From: Pseudomonas sp. SL4(2022)
GTDB lineage: Bacteria > Pseudomonadota > Gammaproteobacteria > Pseudomonadales > Pseudomonadaceae
Length of the DNA stretch: 64,000 nt
Assembly (NCBI RefSeq): GCF_026625725.1
Contig: NZ_CP113060.1
Span: 4,160,001-4,224,000 of the forward strand
Direction of reading: 5' to 3'
Made by a program: the position numbers and the translations under genes
Notes under the pieces: generated by a model
The model's database searches: none
What the model saw: the letters and a program-made list of their open reading frames with translations, nothing else
Told to the model about the DNA's origin: nothing
Shown: positions 61,124-64,000 of the stretch, one piece after another
Numbering within the stretch: position 1 is the stretch's first letter
Layout of the letters: each line of letters opens with the position of its first letter

Positions 61124-61339
61124 ATGAGCAGGCCACTGACCGAAATCATCCAGAAGAACTGGCGCACACTCGCCGGCCTGGCGCTGATTGTCTGGGATGA
61201 ACTGACCCTGGATGAGCTGCTCAAGTCCGGCGGCGATGCCGAGAAACTGACGAACCTGGTGCAACAGCGCTATGACATGCCTCAGGCTGACGCCAGCAAG
61301 CAGGTCATGAGCTTTTTCGAACGTCACCGCAGTACCTGA
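61124..61339 (+). CDS. Second CsbD-like small protein
   Basis: 71 residues from the ATG at 61124 with AGGAG 8 nt upstream. IIQKNWRTLAGLALIVWDEL followed by LVQQRYDMPQADASKQVMSF matches the CsbD layout (W...L.G......W..L...RY....A..QV..F). It is acidic enough for the family and compact. No operon partner; the next gene is convergent. Confidence 0.65.
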   Translation: MSRPLTEIIQKNWRTLAGLALIVWDELTLDELLKSGGDAEKLTNLVQQRYDMPQADASKQVMSFFERHRST

Positions 61340-61346
61340 AACAGCT

Positions 61347-61916
61347 TCATTTCAGGCGATAGCGCGCCAGCTCGCTGGGACTCAGCACGCGCATGCGCGG
61401 CGGCTCTGTGCGGTTGATTGCATCAAGGAGTTCCAGCGACACCTGCATGTCCCTGAAATAGGCCACCTGGCTGGCCCGACTGAGATTGCCGGAGGCCGAG
61501 TGCACCGAGTCGCTGCCCGAGTAATAGGGTCGGTGGATGCCAACATGGCCACGCACGGTCTTATTTCGCCCCGCTGCCAGCAGGTAGACACAACTGCCCT
61601 GACACATGCCCGTGGACGGAACCAGGCTGTCAAAGCCGGTTTCCCGCAACAACCGGCCCATGCGCATGGCCTCACTGACACTGCCACCAATGCTGTCGAG
61701 CATGACGACTTTCCGGGCAAACTTACCCGGATTGGCCTTGATGCCCTTGAGCAAGGCCTCATAATCGCCCGGCACAATATCCTCCGAGACCTTGGCTACC
61801 AGAATCCGCCCCAAAGTCTTGTGCTGCCCAGCCTGCACCTCGACCTTGGCCAACGCCTGACTGGAACCCAGCAACGCCGCACAGGCGATTACAGCTTGAA
61901 ACACACTACGCCTCAT
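61347..61916 (-). CDS. ClpP-like periplasmic protease-fold protein
   Basis: 189 residues with a Sec signal peptide (AVIACAALLGSSQALAKV). The fold resembles the periplasmic ClpP-like group: VMLDSIGGSVSEAMRMGRLL (oxyanion Gly-Gly), MCQGSCVYLLAAG with Ser in the nucleophile position, and GHVGIHRPYYSG with a His. The triad is plausible but activity is not proven. Confidence 0.85.
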   Translation of the reverse strand: MRRSVFQAVIACAALLGSSQALAKVEVQAGQHKTLGRILVAKVSEDIVPGDYEALLKGIKANPGKFARKVVMLDSIGGSVSEAMRMGRLLRETGFDSLVPSTGMCQGSCVYLLAAGRNKTVRGHVGIHRPYYSGSDSVHSASGNLSRASQVAYFRDMQVSLELLDAINRTEPPRMRVLSPSELARYRLK

Positions 61917-62013
61917 AAACCCGTTTTTTCCTTAACCCATAGCGCGAATGGATGGGCAAGATACCTTTCCCTCGCTGAGCGCGCACAACCTAATTCATCG
62001 CAGAGAGAGCCCC

Positions 62014-62559
62014 GTGGCCACGATGTTCGAAATCCAGCCCTTCAATCCTGAACACTACCGCCAACAGACACGCCGCAGCACAGTGATCATCGCGTTGAGT
62101 TTCGTCGCCACGGCCCTGCTGCTGTCCACACTGACGGTCACGCTGTTCGGGCAGCCTGACGGCGACAACTTTCGCTGGAATCTTGCTGGCGTGGTGCTCG
62201 CCCTGCTGCTGACCGCTGCCGTGGTGCGTCGCTTCATGTGGTCACAGCCGTGGATGGCTGCCGCGGCCTACGGCTGGCAACTCAAACGCAGCCTGATGCG
62301 CATTACCAACGTCATGCATCACGTCAAAGCCGGGGTCACTGCCCATGATCCGCAAGCCATGTGCCTGCTGCGCTTTTACCACCAGGGTCTGACCCAAATG
62401 CATCAGCTGGATGGCAATTCCAGCGGCCTCAGCGAGGCCGTTGCGGAGATCAACCGACACCTTGAACGCATGGAAAGCCTGGAGATGGACACCGACCAGC
62501 CGCGGCTGGATCCAGTCTGGCTTGAGCATGTAAAGAAAATTACGCCCTTGCCCGGCTGA
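62014..62559 (+). CDS. DUF3087 membrane protein
   Basis: 181 residues from the GTG at 62014 (GAGAG upstream) or 178 from the ATG at 62023. Two membrane segments (STVIIALSFVATALLLSTLT; LAGVVLALLLTAAVV), then a cytosolic helical region ITNVMHHVKAGVTAHDPQAM. Pseudomonas homologues are described only as DUF3087; function unknown. Confidence 0.85.
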   Translation: MATMFEIQPFNPEHYRQQTRRSTVIIALSFVATALLLSTLTVTLFGQPDGDNFRWNLAGVVLALLLTAAVVRRFMWSQPWMAAAAYGWQLKRSLMRITNVMHHVKAGVTAHDPQAMCLLRFYHQGLTQMHQLDGNSSGLSEAVAEINRHLERMESLEMDTDQPRLDPVWLEHVKKITPLPG

Positions 62560-62583
62560 TAACACATCACCGGGCACTGAAGA

Positions 62584-62727
62584 TTAGAGGCCCTGCAACA
62601 AGCGCCCTTCTCCTTCGGTGAGAGCCTCGATCAGAGTTGCCAGACGAGAGTCAGGCAACGTGCGCGGCAGCAGATCGAAACCGGCGCTGACAAAAACCTG
62701 GTTGTCGGCATTGCGCAGGTCGGCAAA
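62584..62727 (-). pseudogene. 3' fragment of an interrupted gene
   Basis: An open frame of 47 codons ending TAA (62586-62584) reads RNADNQVFVSAGFDLLPRTL, then PDSRLATLIEAL. It has no start and stops abruptly where transposase-like sequence begins at about 62728. Upstream parts are missing, so the host gene was probably cut by the insertion. Family not recognised. Confidence 0.55.
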
Positions 62728-62728
62728 T

Positions 62729-63132
62729 GACTATCGCTACCCCAACGGCAAACCACTGCGCATGAACGGCGCGCTTCACCCAGCAAAGATCGCGGGTGAC
62801 CAAGGCCAATACCATCATCTACCGCTCAAGCCAAACTGACTGCGCCAGCTGTCCTTTGAAAGCGAAATGCTGCCCCAACACGCCGAACCGGAAGATCGCG
62901 GGTAGCCTCCATGAGGCTGCCCGCGACGTGGCTCGACGCATCGCCAAGACACCGCAATACCTCATCTCTCGTTACGAACGAAAGAAGGTGGAGATGCTGG
63001 ATCATGAAATTTGGCCGCTTAGGGCTGCGCGGCCTGACGGGTACGACTGACGAATTCACCATGGCCGCGACCGCGCAAACCCTGCGACGCTTGGCCAAGC
63101 TTTTGCCTCAAGAACCACCGCTCAAGGGATAG
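62729..63132 (+). pseudogene. Decayed IS1182-type transposase, C-terminal part
   Basis: Three frames together give an IS1182-like transposase end: DYRYPNGKPLRMNG (62729 on), then, after a shift, TDCASCPLKAKCCPNTPNRK with HEAARDVARRIAKT and YERKKVEML, then, after another shift, EFTMAATAQTLRRLAKLLP. The CxxC zinc-like motif and the ERKKVEM block are family hallmarks. No N-terminal part or inverted repeats were found. The following gap to 63373 shows no gene. Confidence 0.75.
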
Positions 63133-63373
63133 GTACGCCTGCTGCGAGCAGAAAACCTCGAATAAACCCTCAACCCTGAGCAAGGACGCTCAGTGAATTG
63201 CCGAAAGGCAACTTGAAGTGGTTTGCAGTCACTTCGGCAGCAGGCACACCTGATCAGCAGGCTGCCGCTGAAGCTACGTTGCCAACAGAATCGACCAAAA
63301 GCAGTCGCCCAGACGACGAGAAAACCAAAGAACGTTTAATTTTGTACTGAGTAAAAGCCGCCCAAATAGCGTT

Positions 63374-64000
63374 TTACTGATAGGCCGGGACGAATTTTGC
63401 CTGCTCGATAAGCCAATCAATAAGCAAGGCTATCTCAGGGATGCCACGACTCTCCTCGTTGCAGATGCAAAAGTAGTCCATCCCTGTCGGCACCTTAAGC
63501 GCAAATGGCTGTACCAGACGCCCCTCTTCCAGGTCGCGTGATGAATTGATCTCGTCGCTGAGCGCCACACCGTAGCCATCTCTAGCGGCCTGCAAAGCAA
63601 TGCCGAGATCTTCCAGATGGACGTCGGCATCCCCTGGATAAGGCAAGCGCGCCTCAAGTAACCAGCGTCGCCATTGAGCGCCGTCATCTTCATGCAAGAG
63701 GCGGTGATGGATTAGGTCAGAGGGGTGCTTGAGTGCGTGAGGCCCTCGCAGCAACTGCGGGCAGCAGACTGGAAACATGTGCAGATTCTGCAAGGGTCGC
63801 CACCAAAAACCTTCCCAGGCCGGAGCGTCATACAGCACGGCAATATCGGCCCGACGCCAATCCACTTCAGAGATATCGTCCGCCGTGATGACACGCAGGT
63901 GAATGTGCGGGTGTTCTGCTCGAAAGGCGAACAGCTTCGGCATCAACCAAGAGGCACCAAAAACTGGCTCAGTGGAAATGGTCAGAACTTTTGCCGCAGG
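63374..64000 (-). CDS. LysR-family transcriptional regulator (C-terminal part, runs off the window)
   Basis: Open to the right edge; 208 codons are visible, covering the substrate-binding domain. The segment begins LTISTEPVFGASWLMPKLFA and continues with FRAEHPHIHLRV, ADIAVLYDAP and GYGVALSDEINSSRDLEEGR, typical of GcvA-like LysR regulators. The DNA-binding domain lies outside the window. Target genes are not visible. Confidence 0.9.
   Translation of the reverse strand, partial: PAAKVLTISTEPVFGASWLMPKLFAFRAEHPHIHLRVITADDISEVDWRRADIAVLYDAPAWEGFWWRPLQNLHMFPVCCPQLLRGPHALKHPSDLIHHRLLHEDDGAQWRRWLLEARLPYPGDADVHLEDLGIALQAARDGYGVALSDEINSSRDLEEGRLVQPFALKVPTGMDYFCICNEESRGIPEIALLIDWLIEQAKFVPAYQ

Overview
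The window looks like chromosomal DNA of a Pseudomonas species. The gene order thrS-infC-rpmI-rplT-pheS-pheT-ihfA-MerR-tRNA-Pro, a PvdS/PvdE-type siderophore block, a block resembling P. aeruginosa gene order (apeB, GntR regulator, phosphoester-type ABC operon; Prc, EAL/GGDEF protein, FKBP isomerase), and the moderately high GC content all point there. No species can be named from the sequence alone.

Layout. 1-3.2 kb: the edge of a peptide-siderophore cluster on the minus strand, with an iron-starvation ECF sigma factor behind a clear Fur box, a PvdE-type exporter, an MbtH-like protein, a decayed type II thioesterase and the first residues of an NRPS. 3.2-4.1 kb: a decayed IS481-type transposase. 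4.1-11.9 kb: the translation operon with tRNA-Pro(GGG) and tRNA-Val(GAC); infC starts at a rare AUU-type codon. 12-16.6 kb: a PuuB-like oxidase, a C39-like lipoprotein without its catalytic Cys, a candidate sRNA, a phosphopantetheinyl transferase and the M18 aminopeptidase. 16.7-22.9 kb: a GntR/UTRA regulator with an ABC importer, an alkaline-phosphatase-superfamily enzyme and a HAD phosphatase, which reads as a scavenging system for an organophosphorus compound whose substrate is unknown. 23-32.5 kb: a ZapE-like ATPase, lipoamide dehydrogenase, a Bcr/CflA-type MFS, thioesterase/TetR/SDR, AhpCF behind an OxyR-like operator, and a quinone reductase.

32.6-42.2 kb: Prc protease, a dual EAL/CBS/GGDEF protein, a tightly overlapped XRE-unknown-Sel1 operon, a solute-binding protein, DUF1232, an FKBP lipoprotein, tRNA-Asp/tRNA-Val, RdgC, and a guanidine exporter (Gdx) under a guanidine-II riboswitch. 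42.2-50.5 kb: an MFS/acyltransferase fusion, AzlCD, an MgtC-like protein, and a MerR regulator divergent from an epoxide-hydrolase-like/SDR fusion plus a PF10118 metal-dependent hydrolase.

50.5-64 kb: RmuC, a Sel1 protein, a RES-Xre toxin-antitoxin pair split by a 291-bp insert-like gap, a sulfate transporter operon (sbp-cysT-cysW) without cysA, a group of small envelope and stress proteins (OmpA/DUF4398 lipoproteins, two CsbD-like proteins, glycine-zipper protein, trypsin-like and ClpP-like proteases), remnants of an IS1182-type transposase and of an interrupted gene, and the 3' part of a LysR regulator. No CRISPR array, prophage or rRNA is visible.
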